Assembly: GCA_028819215.1 (NCBI GenBank)
Contig: JAPPMG010000044.1
Location: forward strand, 1 to 33,592
Reading direction: 5' to 3'
Source: Bryobacterales bacterium
GTDB taxonomy: Bacteria > Acidobacteriota > Terriglobia > Bryobacterales > UBA6623
DNA: 33,592 nt
Positions 33,490-33,592 of the stretch are shown piece after piece (within the stretch, counting starts at the first letter, position 1; every line of letters begins with the position of its first letter). A program made the position numbers and the translations under genes. The notes beneath the pieces are model-generated. The model ran no database searches and was not told the origin of the DNA. It saw nothing but the letters and a program-made list of their open reading frames with translations.

Positions 33490-33592
33490 GAGCGGCGGAC
33501 GGAGGCCAGCCCTGCGGGGCGCCTCCTCCGACCCGACAGTGACGAGGACCGGGAACAAGGCGGCGGGAGTCGCTACGGACCGGGAGGAGCGA

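Larger units (their letters stand above)
31115..33537 (+). mobile_element. Group II intron
   Basis: About 2.42 kb. The 5' end GTGCGCC (GUGYG consensus) coincides exactly with the loss of homology to the intact Uma2 gene. A long structured non-coding stretch (31115-32187) precedes the reverse transcriptase. After its stop come domain V (33457-33489) and a domain VI hairpin (about 33493-33535) with a bulged A candidate at 33531. I place the 3' end at the AC of 33536-33537 (AY consensus). The 5' boundary is firm; the 3' boundary is good to a few bases. Confidence 0.85.

Overview
The window is high-GC DNA, consistent with a proteobacterium (TrbB-type conjugation ATPase, AbiE and HicAB modules, DUF2235 hydrolase, Tat-exported DUF1501 protein). 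A gammaproteobacterium seems most likely to me, but there is no rRNA or housekeeping gene to fix this. The GC-rich coding DNA is punctuated by short, very AT-rich islands (about 1280-1340, 3740-3810, 6690-6745, 14700-14800, 16830-16860, 21060-21130, 29470-29510). Almost every island sits in front of an accessory gene cassette, and several hold palindromes. I see no tRNA, rRNA or CRISPR array.

Layout. 32-1147 (-) is a secreted reprolysin-like metalloprotease cut off before its zinc site. 1689-2413 (-) is a HicAB pair whose toxin is dead (in-frame TGA, active-site His replaced by Cys). 2752-3574 (-) is a Uma2-family gene broken by a 7-bp tandem duplication. 3962-6307 (+) is a three-gene remnant of a conjugative element: trbB, a small Cys-containing acidic protein and an ArdC-like antirestriction protein. 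6754-12107 (+) is a tightly overlapping two-gene operon of an AAA/DUF4143 ATPase and a 1369-residue NACHT-like NTPase with a C-terminal PD-(D/E)XK nuclease-like domain. This is the best candidate for an undescribed defence system. 12300-14636 (-) is a single-chain two-component protein (GAF-PAS-HisKA-HATPase-REC-winged helix). 15077-16832 (-) is an AbiE type IV toxin-antitoxin operon. 17326-19683 (+) holds a DUF2235 hydrolase and a polytopic membrane protein. 19703-20572 (-) is an intact Uma2 gene. 21133-21817 (+) is an intact HicAB pair, followed by an IS1595-like transposase fragment.

22353-26891 (+) is an exported two-gene unit: a large CXXCH protein with a CBM60-like C-terminal region, and a Tat-exported DUF1501 protein. 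It is followed by a third Uma2 gene. About 1.56 kb spanning the 3' part of the DUF1501 gene and the 5' part of that Uma2 gene is duplicated at 29555-31114. A second AAA/DUF4143 ATPase gene (28272-29480, -) lies between the copies. The second copy ends exactly at the 5' end of a group II intron (about 31115-33537) encoding a reverse transcriptase/maturase. The expected downstream half of the interrupted Uma2 gene does not follow.

Overall this looks like a genomic island of defence, toxin-antitoxin and mobile-element cargo, with clear decay and duplication: four Uma2 loci (two broken), two HicAB loci (one broken), two DUF4143 ATPases and two DUF1501 copies (one truncated).
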